Below, one piece after another: positions 46,982 to 60,160 of a DNA stretch of 64,000 bases (within the stretch, counting starts at the first letter, position 1; each line of letters opens with the position of its first letter). Under the pieces are notes generated by a model that was not told the DNA's origin, searched no databases, and saw only the letters and a list, made by a program, of their open reading frames with translations. Origin of the DNA: Zingiber officinale. Taxonomy: Eukaryota; Streptophyta; Magnoliopsida; Zingiberales; Zingiberaceae. The position numbers were made by a program, and so were the translations under genes. The DNA lies in contig NC_055987.1 in the NCBI RefSeq assembly GCF_018446385.1, forward strand, positions 32,499,202 to 32,563,201. Direction: 5' to 3'.

Positions 46982-47446
46982 GAGGGATTATATTGGCCAC
47001 TCACTAGTGTCTGTCCTAATGGGAGTGTAGTTGTCTATCTAGTTTATTAGAGTTATATTATTGTTACTTTATTATATATTAACAATTTATAACATATTTT
47101 ATATTAATGATATGCTCATTTATTTATGTTGTTTGCTTGACATGATGCATGATTAGTTCATGATGTATTAAATGATTAGTTCATTTAATTAAAAAAAAAC
47201 ATGATATATTAAATGATTAGTTCATTTAATTAATGAATTCATGATATTATAAATGATTAGTTCATTTGTTGGGATGTATGTAATAGAATTGATTAATATT
47301 AATTTGATTGGTCATACGGATGATGAGTGAAAACATAGTTGTCACTTGATTTTGTAAACCAACTTAAAGTAATATTAAGTCAAACATAAATTTCATACAT
47401 ATGATATATACTGAATACTAAATAATTTGTTTATTTATGATAGATT

Positions 47447-50400
47447 ATGACAACCAAAAACATAATAGCTGAACTCAACAAAGGTGAAAAACTTAATGGG
47501 GATAACTACGAGATCTGGCACCTCAAGATACAATATGTACTTGAGGAACAAGAAGTTCTAGAGGCTGTAAATCAGGTTATGGAAGTATCTGTAGATGGTC
47601 CCACTGCACAACACAGACGAGATCTTGATGCCTATAAGGCATGGAAGAAAAAGGACTCCACTGCAAAGGGTATATTGATTAGTTCAATGGTAGACGACCT
47701 AGCTTTTGAATATGAGTCATATCTTACGGCTCATGAAGTCTGGGTTGCCCTTAAAGAAAAATACAGTGGAGTAAGTCTGAGCAAGTTTCGACAGCTGACA
47801 ATTAAATTTGACAGCTACAAAAAGCGTCCGAATGTGTCAATGGTTCAACACCTCAGGGAGATGTCGAACATGATTCGGGAGCTTAAAACTGCTGGTCATG
47901 AGTTGACTGATGAACAACAGGTTCAAGCAGTTATACGTTCACTTCCAGATTCTTGGGAAACCATGAAGCAGACCTTAACTCACAGTGAGAGTATCAAGAC
48001 TTTCACTGATGTCTCACGCCATGTAGAATTGGAGGCGGAGAGAGTTGAATCCGCAAGGATTTCTGGACAAGCCTATGTGGCTGAAGGTTCTGCAGGATCA
48101 TATGGATCCAAGAAAAAGAAATGGTTCAAGAAAGGGAAGGGAAAGAAGAAGGAAGCTGCTGGTGTGGGACAGGGCCCAATCAAGAAGATAGTCAAGAAGA
48201 CTGGAAAGAAACCTAAAAACAAGTTGACTTGTTTTAACTGTGGCAAAAAGGGCCACTTTGCTCGGGAGTGCACTGAGCCGAAAAAGGTAAATCCAAGTGT
48301 GTCTTCTTTTCAAGAGCATTTTGTTGCTAGTTCAGTGTTGTTAGCTGATTCTTATCCTTTGTGGATTATAGATTCGGGAGCAACCAACCATGTAGCTCGG
48401 GAACGAGTTACATTTGTTGAGTACCGTCGGGTACCAGCTGGCAACAAGTGGATCTATGTGGGAAATAATGCAAGAGTTGAAGTCAAAGGAGTCGGCACTT
48501 GCAAACTCAACCTACGTGGTGGTAGAGTTTTATTTCTACATGATGTCCTGTATGCTCCTGAAATTCGACGGAATCTTGTTTCCGTTACGTGTCTTCTTGA
48601 TTTAGGGTATTGTATTAATTTTTACAGTCGGTCTGTTGAACTTAAGATTGACTCAGTGTCAATCGGATATGGTTATTTAACAAATGGTTTTATGGTTCTT
48701 GATGTAGAACTAGATGTTAATTATGCTATTGATGGTTGTTTTTCAAACATTGCTTTAACTAGTGATGCAGATATAACTGATGAGGTTTGACATGCTAGAT
48801 TAGGACACATAGGACAAGAACGTATGAATCGATTAGCTAAAGAGGGTTTATTGGGCACTCGAGCTAAGATTCAATTGTCTATATGTGAGCATTGTCTTGC
48901 TGGAAAAGCAACTAGGAAACCATTTGGTAAGGCTATTAGATCTGAATCAACATTGCAGTTAATTCATTCGGATATTTGTGGTCCAATGAATGTGAAGGCT
49001 AGACATGGAGCTTCCTATTTCATTACATTTATTGATGATTTCTCTAGGTTCGGTCATGTGTATTTGATTTCTCACAAATCCGAAGCATTAGATTGCTTCA
49101 TTCATTATATGAACGAAGTTGAAAATCAAACGGAACGTAAAGTTAAGACTTTACGCACTGACCGTGGTGGGGAGTATTTGTCTGATATGTTCAAGACAAT
49201 ATGTAATGATAGAGGGATTATTAGACAGCTGACAATCCCTGGAACTCCACAGCAAAATGGGGTAGCTGAAAGAAGAAATAGGACTCTTCTTGAAATGGTT
49301 AGGTCTATGATGGCGCAAGCTAATTTGCCAATCTCCTATTGGGGAGATGCATTATTAACTGCAGCCTATATACTTAACAAAGTGCCTTCAAAGTCAGTTC
49401 CATCTACCCCATATGAACGTTGGACAGGCAGAAAACCAGATTTGAGTAATCTGAGACCCTGGGGGTCAGCTGCTTATGTTCATGATAGTTCTCACAAGTA
49501 TGGAAAATTGGGGCCTAGAGGTAAGAAATGTATCTTTATAAGATATCATGAGACCTCCAAAGGTTATGTTTTCATAGGTGAGCAACTAGATGGAACCATC
49601 TCCGAAATAGACTCGAGAGATGCGACTTTTCTCGAAACAGAGTTCCCAATCAGAGGTGATGTTGATAAAAATGTTCCTCTATTTGAGGAGGATGAGATAT
49701 TATCAACAAGAGAGGTGTCAAAAGGGATACCTGAGTCTAGTCAACCGAGTGGGAGTGATATGCCGAGTCATGAGTTGACTTCTCAACAGCCCAACTTACG
49801 GAGAAGTGTTTGTAAGATCAAACCTAAGAAGAGGTTTGATATTGAGAATGAGGCATTGGTTACACTTCCAATTGATGACGACGAGCCTCAATCCATTGAG
49901 GATGCATTGGGATGTAGAGTTAGAGAAAAATGGAAAGTTGCAATGGTTGAAGAGATGGAGTCCATGATTCAAAATCATGTTTGGGACTTAGTCGATCTTC
50001 CTCCGGGCCGAAGGGCTATTGGGAATAAATGGATTCTCAAAATAAAGAGGAAAGCAGATGGATCGATCAACAGATACAAAGCTCGTTTAGTTGTAAAAGG
50101 ATATACCCAAATGGAGGGTATTGACTTTGAAGAGACATTTTCTCCCGTAGTGAAATTTGTATCAATAAGAGTTATTTTGGCCTTTGTGGCACATTATGAC
50201 TTAGAATTACATCAAATGGATGTAAAAACCGCTTTCCTTAACGGTGATCTTGACGAAGAAATCTATATGGTTCAACCAGAAGGTTTCATTGCTGAAGGCC
50301 AAGAGCAAAAAGTATGTAGACTTAGAAAGTCTATATATGGGCTAAGTCAAGACAATGGAACATAAGATTTAACGAAGTCGTTTTATCTTATGGTTTCGAG

Positions 50401-51441
50401 ATGATCAATGAGGATCATTGTGTTTTCCTGAAAAGGGAAAAAGGAAAATATGTCATTTTATCATTATATGTTGATGATATGCTGATAGCTGGAAATGACA
50501 TAGGATATGTGAATGAAGTCAAGAAGTGGCTGTCATCACAATTTGATACAACAGATATGGGAGAAGCTGAATACATCTTAGGGGTAAAGATCATAAGAGA
50601 TCGTCCTAAAAGACTTTTGGGTATGTCACAAGAGTCTTATATAAATAAGATGTTACATCATTTCAGCATGTCTAATTGCAACATAGAACATACACCTATT
50701 GTGAAAGGTACTGTGTTGAGCAAGAGTATGTGTCCTAAAACTCCAGAGGAAATAGCTGAGATGAATAAAAAACCATATGCCAGTGCTATTGGTAGTTTGA
50801 TGTACACTATGTTGTGTACACGTCCCGATATCAGCTATGTTGTGGGCTTGGTCAGTCGCTTCCAGTCAAACCCAGGACCGAGACACTGGAAGGCAGTAAA
50901 AAGGATATTCAGATATCTGAAGGCGACAACAGATTATTGTCTCTGTTTTCAAGGATCAGATATGAGTCTGAAAGGTTATTCAGATGCAGATTGGGCTGGA
51001 GACCTGGATGATAGAAAATCCACATCAGGCTATGCATTATTGCTGAATGGTGGCGCCATCTCCTGGAATAGCAAGAAACAAGCTTGTGTAGCTTTGTCGA
51101 CTATGGAAGCTGAATATGTGGCATGTTCAGCAGCTGTGCAAGAAGCAGTCTGGTTGAGAAGGTTTCTGAAGCATCTGAAAATTACTGAGGATAGTGGGAG
51201 TCCAGTAACTGTCTACTGTGATAGTCAAGCTGCAATAGCTTTTTCCAAGGATCCCAAATATCATAGCAAAGGCAAGCATATAAAAATTAAATATAATTTT
51301 GTAAGGGATATTGTGGCTAAAAGAAAAGTCATTCTTGAGTATGTCCCTACACGTGTTATGCTTGCAGATCCTTTTACTAAGCCAATGACTAAAGAGTCAT
51401 TTAAAGAACATGTAAAGTCTTTGGGACTTCGTAGAATGTAA
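47447..51441 (+). pseudogene. Copia E gag-pol region
   Basis: Parts in order: UBN2-type gag (about 47.45-48.2 kb), CCHC knuckle CFNCGKKGHFAREC (about 48.24 kb), protease WIIDSGATNHVA (about 48.36 kb), integrase (about 48.85-49.5 kb; HSDICGPM and TDRGGEYL), reverse transcriptase (about 49.9-50.7 kb; QMDVKTAFLNGDLDEEIYM and YVDDMLIAG) and RNase H (about 50.95-51.4 kb; SDADWAGD and KHIKIKYNFVRD). It is treated as a fossil with about two interruptions. Confidence 0.92.
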
Positions 51442-52708
51442 CAATATTGAAATAACAATCAGACTTTGTGTTATGATTGTGTCATTTGCCATAATTTATT
51501 CAGTGTATATGTTGTATTTGTTACATTCATGTAAGATCTCGGTGAGCATGTTGGCAGGTGAAGATTGGTCCACTCACATGGACGATCATCTCTGTTTGTT
51601 AAATACAAATAGAGGTAAGACCGTTACTTATGAAACAGCTTACGTAGCTGGAATTATGAAATTAGAGACAGATTCATAAGTTGAGGTCGCCTTGATAATT
51701 GTGTCAAGATGAGATCATTTATGTGTAAATAATGATCGAAGTAAATGAACCCACTATTTACTGAACCTGTTGAAAGCCAGATTAGAATTCATATGTTGAA
51801 TTCAGGATTAGACGTTAGGTATGTCTAGATCGAAATCTGTACGATGTTAAATTTGAAGACAACATGCACTCTTTTTCGTAAAGAGAATAACATCGTAGCA
51901 TGTGATTCATACCACATGTGCTATTGCGACAATAAAGGTTGTAGGAGAATGAATCCCTGTTTCTCTACTATGTGAGACCTTTGAGATTATATGTTAATCT
52001 CAATTTTTGCCTTAGTGACTATTTAGCTGTCTACTTGAAGTTTTGATCAGTGTCTGCTACTTTAGCGTGTATCCTATGGCTATGGATGATTCGGTCTATG
52101 GAGCATAACTAGGAAAGCGACTGATTAAAATGAATTGATTCTAGCTAAAAAGGAAGATTAAATATATTTACATCTTTTGTTGGTATTCACTGGTCGACCC
52201 ATTTCTATTATGTATGGAAATGAATGTGAATATTGGATATGGGACATGCTCATGACATAATGGTCATTATAAGGGATTAGAGATGTTCATATCGATGTAA
52301 ATAGAAATTATTTAATCTGGGTAAATAGCAAGACATGGATATCTTCAAGATAATGGCTGTGTGTCACTTGAAGATTGGATGGATTCTGGATAAAGGCTAT
52401 GTGCCACCAGGAAAGTGGCTAAATGCCATAAAGAGTGTGTCTCTAATTTATTTGAGTAGCTAAGTAAAGTGTAACAACTTTATTAGCATTGATTACTCAA
52501 AGAGCGGCTAAGTCAAGGTGTAACAATCTTCTTAGCAACTATCGCTCAGTGTGCTTGCTGTCGCACGAACCATTTTCTCTAAGTATGGATTGGATGTTCT
52601 CATATGGTCTGTGTGACCAAACTCTCTAATAGTCTATGTGACTTATTAAGTCTTTGTGACTTACCTGAATGAACTAGTCTTAGTGACTTACCTTGGACGA
52701 GTGGGAGA

Positions 52709-53040
52709 TGTTGGAAATGGGGATAGTGGGGAACGTGGCCCATGTTCCCCACTACACATAATGGAAAAGTCCATTATGCCCCTAGTGTATTTCACTATAT
52801 AAAGGGGGTCCGTCCAAGGCTCAGGGGGTGTGAAATTGCGAGTGTGCAACGAGAGTAAGAGGAGAACATCCAAGGCGGTGGGATTTGGTTTGTGGAATTG
52901 CGGAGGGCTTTCCGATCCTGTGATCGCTCTTCCGATAGCAAGTTTCGTCATTGCCGATTGCAGATCTGCGGGAGATCGCTGTAAGTTTTTACCGCATTTA
53001 ATTAATTCGTCTATCATGCATTTAGAATATATTTTCTACA
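52709..53040 (+). repeat. 3' LTR of copia E
   Basis: 332 bp, the same length as the 5' LTR and different from it at about three sites. Confidence 0.95.
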
Positions 53041-53135
53041 CTAACTCTCTAAGCCTATGCCTATGCCTGTATTTTATTGAGCCCCCAAGAATAATAATAT
53101 TTTAATATTATTTGTATTATTATTTTTTTTCTTTT

Positions 53136-53138
<3 letters not shown>

Positions 53139-53177
<39 letters not shown>
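53139..53177. repeat. (TA)n microsatellite
   Basis: A run of about 18 TA units, followed by short ATATAC units to about 53190. Confidence 0.9.
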
Positions 53178-53183
<6 letters not shown>

Positions 53184-53469
53184 TATACACTTCATCTTCC
53201 AATGTCCTATTTTCTTAAACTCAAACGACTCATCGGTGATCTCACACTCTTTCCCTTCCCCGCTAGTGATCTGGCTCTTAAAGGACGCTCATCTCATTCC
53301 TTGTAAGTAATTTCCTTCTCTTCCTTTCTCTTCCTCAATAAGAATGGGAAGTAAGGGTTCCTCATATATTCAATGAAAAACAGCGCTCATCTTCTTCCTC
53401 AATAGGAATAGGAAGCAAGCGTTCCTCATCTATTTGCAAAGCAGCCTCTTCTTCTTCCATAAGAAACCT

Positions 53470-54640
53470 TAGCTGATGTGGCAAATATAAGAGCCTACAC
53501 ATGGAAAGGTTAGGTCAGGAGTTAAGCCACTAGGTCAAAAATCAAGCCAAGGTGTAAATCGAAAAGATTGGTTTAGGTTATGACATAGAGAACCTGGTGG
53601 CACCCAACTCCCTCAATTCCGTTACTCGACTCTCACAGCTAGGTAAGTCATGGCCAACTTCCTCGGTCCGGTACACCTGACTCCCCTAGCATGGTCATAT
53701 GACTCCTCCTATTTGGCCAACAAACCTCTTCGACTCGGTCACTAGACTCTTTCAACTCAGTCATCTGACTCCTACTCGATCAATAGACCTCTTCAACTTG
53801 GTTTACCAAACTCCTTCAGCTCGATCATCCTCGGTTGAGATTTACATCCTATGTGGCTTGTTGTACCATTTTTATCGGATAACGTGAATAATATAGCCGT
53901 TTCTCCCAGAAGATGTGGGCAAACATGTGGATAATGGAAAGGTATGACTACAACCCTATATAAACTCGTCCGCTCTTGCGAGTGCAAGTACCGACATACA
54001 ATCATCTAGACTCTTAATTACTCCACAACTTTTACCTTTTCCTATCCCCTTTGCTAAGTTGAAGGTCGGAGTGGTCACACCAAGTCCCATCTTAGTGACC
54101 ATTCTAACATATGTTGAGTGTTGTAGATATCCCAAATATTTTTTCATTAATGAAGCATCCAAGATCGCCCCCTCAGCAATTGCCTCCCGTTAACTCGCCA
54201 TATCGTGATCTCAGACATGAATAAATTGGCATCCTTTATGAGAACGTTTGAACTGAGACGTTGAGATGGTGGAACTCGGTAGAACTGTCAAGGGTCCTAG
54301 CCACATAGGAGACATAGTTCGTGGTGAGCCTTGCATCATGGCTAGGGAAGAGTTCCAAGTATTTGTTGATCAAGCGATGCAACAGGTTCTTCAAAGACTC
54401 CCACCTACGAATCCGACTCTTGATGAAGTACTGACTGCCTCGACTAAGGTGTCTCTCATTCCTCGTCGAGTACCACAAGGCCCGGCGGGTCCTCCCCCTT
54501 TTGTTGTTACTAATTAACGTAACAAGACTATGATTCTACCCGAAGAACATTCACACGAATCGGCGATGGGCGAAACACCTTCTGGAAATTGGAAAAAAAA
54601 AAGAGTCCTTGCATGATGAGGAAAAGAGTTCCCAAGGCAC
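53470..54640 (+). mobile_element. Possible Ty3/gypsy remnant
   Basis: CTCCTTC/ACTCGGTC-type phrases (53590-53830), then CCCTATATAAACTCGTCCGC at about 53962 and a TGCAAGTACCGACATACAATC segment, resemble the promoter and R region of a plant gypsy LTR. A short frame at 54266-54517 (REEFQVFVDQAMQQVLQRL, then a Pro-rich end) has the look of a gypsy gag N-terminus. No LTR pair or target-site repeat was found. It is a weak call and fully decayed. Confidence 0.3.
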
Positions 54641-55460
54641 GACTTTCGCAAGTCGTGTCCTGAAAGATGAAGTACGTACCACATAATTTCGCCTATGTTG
54701 ACGCCTAGGCACTAGGCGGCAGGCAACCCACCTACTGCCTAGCTTCTTTTTTAACATTGGATGCATAGCATGAGCTTTATTATTTTTTCCTTTGTTTTTT
54801 TCTTCTTTCTTAATAAACTACAAATGGTATTTTGTTGCTAGGATACCCAAAGCTAGATGTAGTTGGTGAACAAATTTCTTAAGAGATATACTCATCTAAG
54901 ATAATTTTGGTATCTCCAATCTCCTACTGCTGACCTCAGAGGGTTTATATGGTTTCTGAAGATGAAGAGACTGGGGTTACGTTATGTTGCACTACCTTCT
55001 TGGTCAAACGAATTACGTTATGTTGAATGGATGAATACGAAAATTTTGGAAAACAATTACATTACATCAAGCATTTGGTTTCATAATTCTCTTTTGATTT
55101 AGTGAATTCTCTAAGAGGCATAATGTAGTTCTGTAAAAAATAGTTATTAGCTTCCCTCAGTTTGATAGATGCTATGTAAGAATCCCACAAATCAATAGTA
55201 TCTATTCATGTTTGTGATTTCACTGCTGTGGATTCCATCTTGTTTTATGAAAAATCCACAAATCAATAGTATCTATGCATGTTTGTGATGTCATTGTTGT
55301 GGATTCCATCTTTTTTTATTTAACTAAGTAGTCGCTTTCTATTTTGCTTTTAAATGATGTCAAATGTGATTGTGTGTTACATTTTTCAGAATATGCTCTT
55401 GTTTTAAAATTATTTATTGAACACTTGATTAGTTTTATGGGTTATATGGCACTCATTGCG

Positions 55461-55630
55461 GGTAGGGATCCTCTGGTGCTGGATCAGTCCTGGACTTGTC
55501 TTGGACCTCCGTCCATTCATTGGTGGAGTGGACTATGTCTCACCTGTTAAACAGGTGGTGTCTAGCTCACCCCACCAATGAATTTGTAAGGCCTCCCTTG
55601 GTCGAGCAGATCTTGGACGAGAGGATCTAG
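55461..55630. mobile_element. MITE-like hairpin, copy 2 equivalent
   Basis: Same nested foldback as at 39815-39971, with several substitutions and small indels. It was present before the duplication. Confidence 0.55.
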
Positions 55631-56097
55631 CCTTCACTGGTTGTTGATGTTTAGAAACCCTTTTTTTACAATTATTTTATTATTTAGCATGTTTTCATTT
55701 TGCTAATTACAAATCAATGAATGTATTTTTTCTCAAATCTCAAATTAGTTATTAACCATTGCGTTATGTTGGTAAATGTCTAATCAAATACTATTTCTGA
55801 GTTTTCAGTGCATGTCTCATTTGAACTGCCCCATGCGTTTAAAAATTAGGTATAATTTCCAAATCGAGTGGTCTTTCTCTTCTTATATCTCTTGTTTTAT
55901 TTTATTGTTTCCTCAAATTGACCCTGTATCATTATTTAGGCCAAATATAAGCTTCCTAATTCCCGCCACAATTTGTATTCACCTGCGTCCATTGCATTGC
56001 TGCAGGCTTTGTGATGTAGCACCGAACTCAACTCAGTGGGTGTAAAATTATTATTAACTGAAAGGTGATTTGATACAAAGGATCCTAACCAATTTTA

Positions 56098-56371
56098 TAA
56101 AAGTGATAAAAGAAAATTATCAGAATTGATCGGATCAAATCATCAAATTAAATCAAATTAGTTTTAAAATTATTCTAATAATTCTGTTATAATTATTAGA
56201 ATAATTCTCAGAATAATTTTTAGAATTATTATGTTATTTATTAATTGATTAATTGACCGAGTACTTATTTAAACCCTATATATTGTATTGTCTTGAGGGC
56301 AAGTATCAACAAAAATAATAAGATTAATTATTACTCTCCTATTTTATCTTCTTTCTATTCTTCTTTTAACA
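56098..56371 (+). repeat. 5' LTR of copia D
   Basis: 274 bp, starting TAAAAGTGATAAAAG and ending CTTTTAACA. The start is TA where TG is usual. The border is set by the target-site repeat and by the matching start of the right LTR. Confidence 0.8.
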
Positions 56372-56692
56372 TGGTATCAGAGCCATGCATGATCCTTCGT
56401 TCCTTCTCGTTCTCTTAATTTTCCCTCACAAATCCTCTTCCCTTCCTTTTTTTGCCGCCGCCCAAGACAAAAGAGGAGTTTCTTTTTGAAACCACAAAAC
56501 AAGACGACAAAAGGGCTTATCCTTTTGTGCTACCGCCGCTGTCCACCGAACGCCGACCAAACCTCCACGTTGACAACAAGTGGTTGCTCCAGCCAAGGCT
56601 TCTATTTCCTCCAAGGGGAGTTTCTCCAGGCGAAAGACCCCCTTTCTGGCGATCCAGTCTCTCTATAAGATAAGTTATTTTACTTTAGATGT

Positions 56693-59600
56693 CAAATACT
56701 CAACACTATCAAGGAGGCCAAAAACAAAATTCAGTCCGATGTCAAATTTGTCGCATCATTGGCCATACTGGAAATCTATGTCCTAAAAGATTTGATTAAT
56801 CTCTGGTAAAATGTCAAATTTGTCACATCATTGGTCATCCTGGAAATCTCTGCCCTCAAAGATTTGCCTCAAATTTCATTGGTGGTTCTACATTCTCAAG
56901 ACAATCGTTTATTTCACAAGCATATCCTAAAGCTCTCTCATCTGTGCCTACTTACGGTAAAACCCTAGAGTTTTCATCTACTGATTGGTATATTGACACT
57001 GGAACAACTCATCATGTCACATCGGATTATAATATCCTTACAGACATAATGTCATATTATGGCTCAGATACGGTTCAAGTAGGTGATGACTCAGGTTTGC
57101 AAATTGCTAATCTTGGAAACACATATATTCATTTATCTAATCGAACTTTTCACATGCGCAATATCTTTCATGCTCCATCTATCACTAAAAATTTACTTTC
57201 TACCCGTCAGTTTTGTCTTGATAACAATGTCATTTTTGAGTTTCATCATAATCATTATCTTATAAAAGATAAAGGAACAAATGCTATTGTGTTTCATGGG
57301 AGAATCAAAAATGACCTCTACTATCTTCAAAGTTCTTCAATCAAAGCTTTTGTTGGTGAACGCACAAATAAACCAGCTTGGCATGCTCGACTTGGTCATC
57401 CTTCTCTTTATATTGTCGAGTCAATCATCAATAGGTATGATTTACCTACTTCCATTACCTCCTCTCCATCTCATTCATGTAGGGCCTGCATGGAATCTAA
57501 AAGTCATAAGCTACCTTTCTATTCATCCGATTATGTTTCTAATTTCCCACTTGAATTAATTCATTCTGATGTTTGGGGCCCTGCACCTGTTTTATCTAAC
57601 CAAGGTTTCCAATATTATGTTACTTTTATTGATCATTTTAGTAAATATACTTGGCTCTATCCTATGAAAAGAAAATCTGTTTTATTGGATATATTCTGTA
57701 AATTTCAAAATCAAGTTGAACGATATTTTAATTGTAAAATACTTTCTTTTCATTCTGATTGGGGAGGTGAATATCAAGCTCTCCATCGTCATCTTGTCTC
57801 TTGTGGAATTGTTCATCGAGTCTCTTGTCCTCACACTCCATAACAAAATGGCTCTGCTGAGAGAAAACATAGACACATAGTCCGAACTGCCTTATCTCTT
57901 CTTCATCATGCATCAGTTCCATGTAAATTTTGGGATGAAGCTGTTACCACTGCTGTATATCTATAAATCGACTCCCTACTCCATTGCTCAATCATAAATG
58001 TCCTTTTGAAACACTTTATAATCAAACTCCTAATTACACTTTCCTTCGAATTTTTGGTTGTGCATGTTATCCATGGTTACGCCCCTACTCTAAACACAAA
58101 CTTGACTCTCGTTCACTACAATGTGTTTTCCTTGGTTACAGCAATTTGCACCATGGTTATCGTTGCTTACATATACCAATAGGTCGAATTTATATTTCAC
58201 GACATGTTACTTTTGATGAGACTCTATTCCCTTTTTCAGTATCTTCTTCGATCTCTTCTCCAGATACAGGTGACACCTTCTTAATACCACCTAATATTGT
58301 CAGAAATGATGGCATCCTAGGTCCTGCTCTGCTCTCTAATAACTCCCCTATACCATCAGAATCACCTCAGGATGCTGCTCCAATCTTGGAAGCCTCGCCG
58401 GTCGAAGATAATATGCTCTTTAGTTCTGAATCCTCGGATAGTGCAAGTCCGTCATCTACATCACCATGTCAGCCTACTTCCTCATCACCATCAATAAGTG
58501 ATTCAGATGATAATGCTCCTCGTCGTATGCTTCCCATTAGTGACATTTATGAACGTTGCCCACTAAATGCGACTCGATATCATCTTCCACGGGCTCTAGT
58601 GGTTTCTTCGAAATCAATTGAACCTACTTGTTTTACGCAAGCAAACAAGGATCCAAATTGGCGTAGTGCAATGGCTACAAAATTTGATGCACTTCTTCGT
58701 AATGGAACATGAAGTCCAGTTCCACGCACTTCCTCAATGAATGTTGTGGGCTCTAAATGGGTATTCCGTCTTAAGTATCAAGCTGATGGCTCTCTTAAAC
58801 GATACAAACCTCGACTTGTAGCCAAAGGTTTTAGTCAGCAACCAGGGATTGACTTCAATGACACTTTTAGTCCAGTCATCAAGATTACATCTGTCAGACT
58901 ATTATTATCGATAGCTGTTAGTTCCAATTGGCCTGTACGTCAATTAAACATCTCAAATGCGTTTCTCCATGGTCATCTTGAGGAAATTGTATTTATGGAG
59001 CAATCACCTGGGTTCATTCATCCACAATTTCCATCTCATGTTTGCTAACTTAAGAAATCCTTATATGGTCGTCGACAAGCTCCTCGTGCATGGTTTCATC
59101 GACTATCCAATTAGTTACAATCTCAAGGATTTTCTTGATCAAAGACCGACTCGTCTTTATTTCACAAATATAATGATGGGTCTATGATATTTTTTCTTAT
59201 TTATGTGGATGACATCCTGATAATCGGTAATGATTTCAAGGGCATCATAACTTTATTAAGTCTTCCCAATCAAGAATTTCCTACCCGAGATTTGGGCATT
59301 GCTCGTTTTTTTCTTGGTATTGAGCTTATTCCACATAAGGATGACTATCTTCTCTTTCAGAGCAAATACATTACTAGATTTCTTCAAAGAGCCAAAATGG
59401 ATAGAGCACGTCCGGTCTCTACACCAATTGCTATAAACAACTCTCCATCTTCATCCTCTCCTGCTCTGTCTGATCCACAGATTTATCGAAGTATTGTTGG
59501 AGCCTTACAATATGTCACTATCACACGCCCTGATATTACTTTTGCAGTAAATCGTGCTTGTCAATTCATGCATGCTCCAACTGAACAAAATTGTGATAAT

Positions 59601-60120
59601 GTAAAAAGAATATTTCGCTATCTCAAAGGTACTATTTTACAAAGTCTTCTTTTATATCGTCAATCGTCTCGAGATTTACATGCCTATAGTGATGTGGATT
59701 GGGCAAGTTCTCCTGAAGATAGACGCTCTACTAGTGGATATGCAATATTTCTTGGACGAAATCTTATCTCATGAAATTCGAAGAAGCAACCTACGGTATC
59801 TCGTTCAAGTACTGAGGCAGAATATAAAGTTATAGCAAATACAACGTCTGAAATTATTTGACTTCAATCACTTCTCTCTGAACTTCATCTTGCATCTAAT
59901 ATTGCACCAAAAATTTGGTGTGACAATATTGGAGCAACATATCTCACAGCAAATCCAATCTTTCATGCTCGTACAAAACATGTGGAGATTGATTTTCATT
60001 TTGTTCGTGAACGTGTGGCAACTCAACAATTATCCGTCTCTTATATTTCTGCTGAGGATCAAATTGCTGATATCTTTACTAAGCCATTATCCAGACAACG
60101 TTTCAACAAGTTAGCAAGCA
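56693..60120 (+). pseudogene. Copia D zinc-knuckle and pol region
   Basis: Two tandem CCHC-type knuckles (CQICRIIGHTGNLC and CQICHIIGHPGNLC) lie at about 56.73-56.87 kb. They are followed by protease WYIDTGTTHHVTSD (about 56.98 kb), integrase (about 57.37-57.95 kb; WHARLGHPS and HSDVWGPAP), reverse transcriptase (about 58.65-59.25 kb) and RNase H (about 59.65-60.1 kb). The LGHPS and HSDVWGPAP style points to the Ale/Retrofit lineage. It is treated as a fossil with many interruptions. Confidence 0.85.
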
Positions 60121-60160
60121 AACTCAACGTCCAAGATCTCTCGTTAAGTTTGTCGGGGGG

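Larger units (their letters stand above)
44969..53040 (+). mobile_element. Ty1/copia element E, complete ends
   Basis: 8.07 kb, with 332-bp LTRs (44969-45300 and 52709-53040), a perfect CTAAC target-site repeat (44964-44968 and 53041-53045), a primer-binding site TGGTATCAGAGC at 45302-45313 and a polypurine tract GAGTGGGAGA ending at 52708. Only about three LTR differences are seen, so it is very young (well under a million years at usual rates). An extra ORF lies before gag. Gag-pol spans 47447-51441, and about 1.27 kb of non-coding DNA separates it from the right LTR. It looks whole in layout, with about two interruptions. Confidence 0.95.

Noticed and set aside
53139-53190. TA run as an origin or matrix-attachment site
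   Set aside because: Simple microsatellite; there is no further support.
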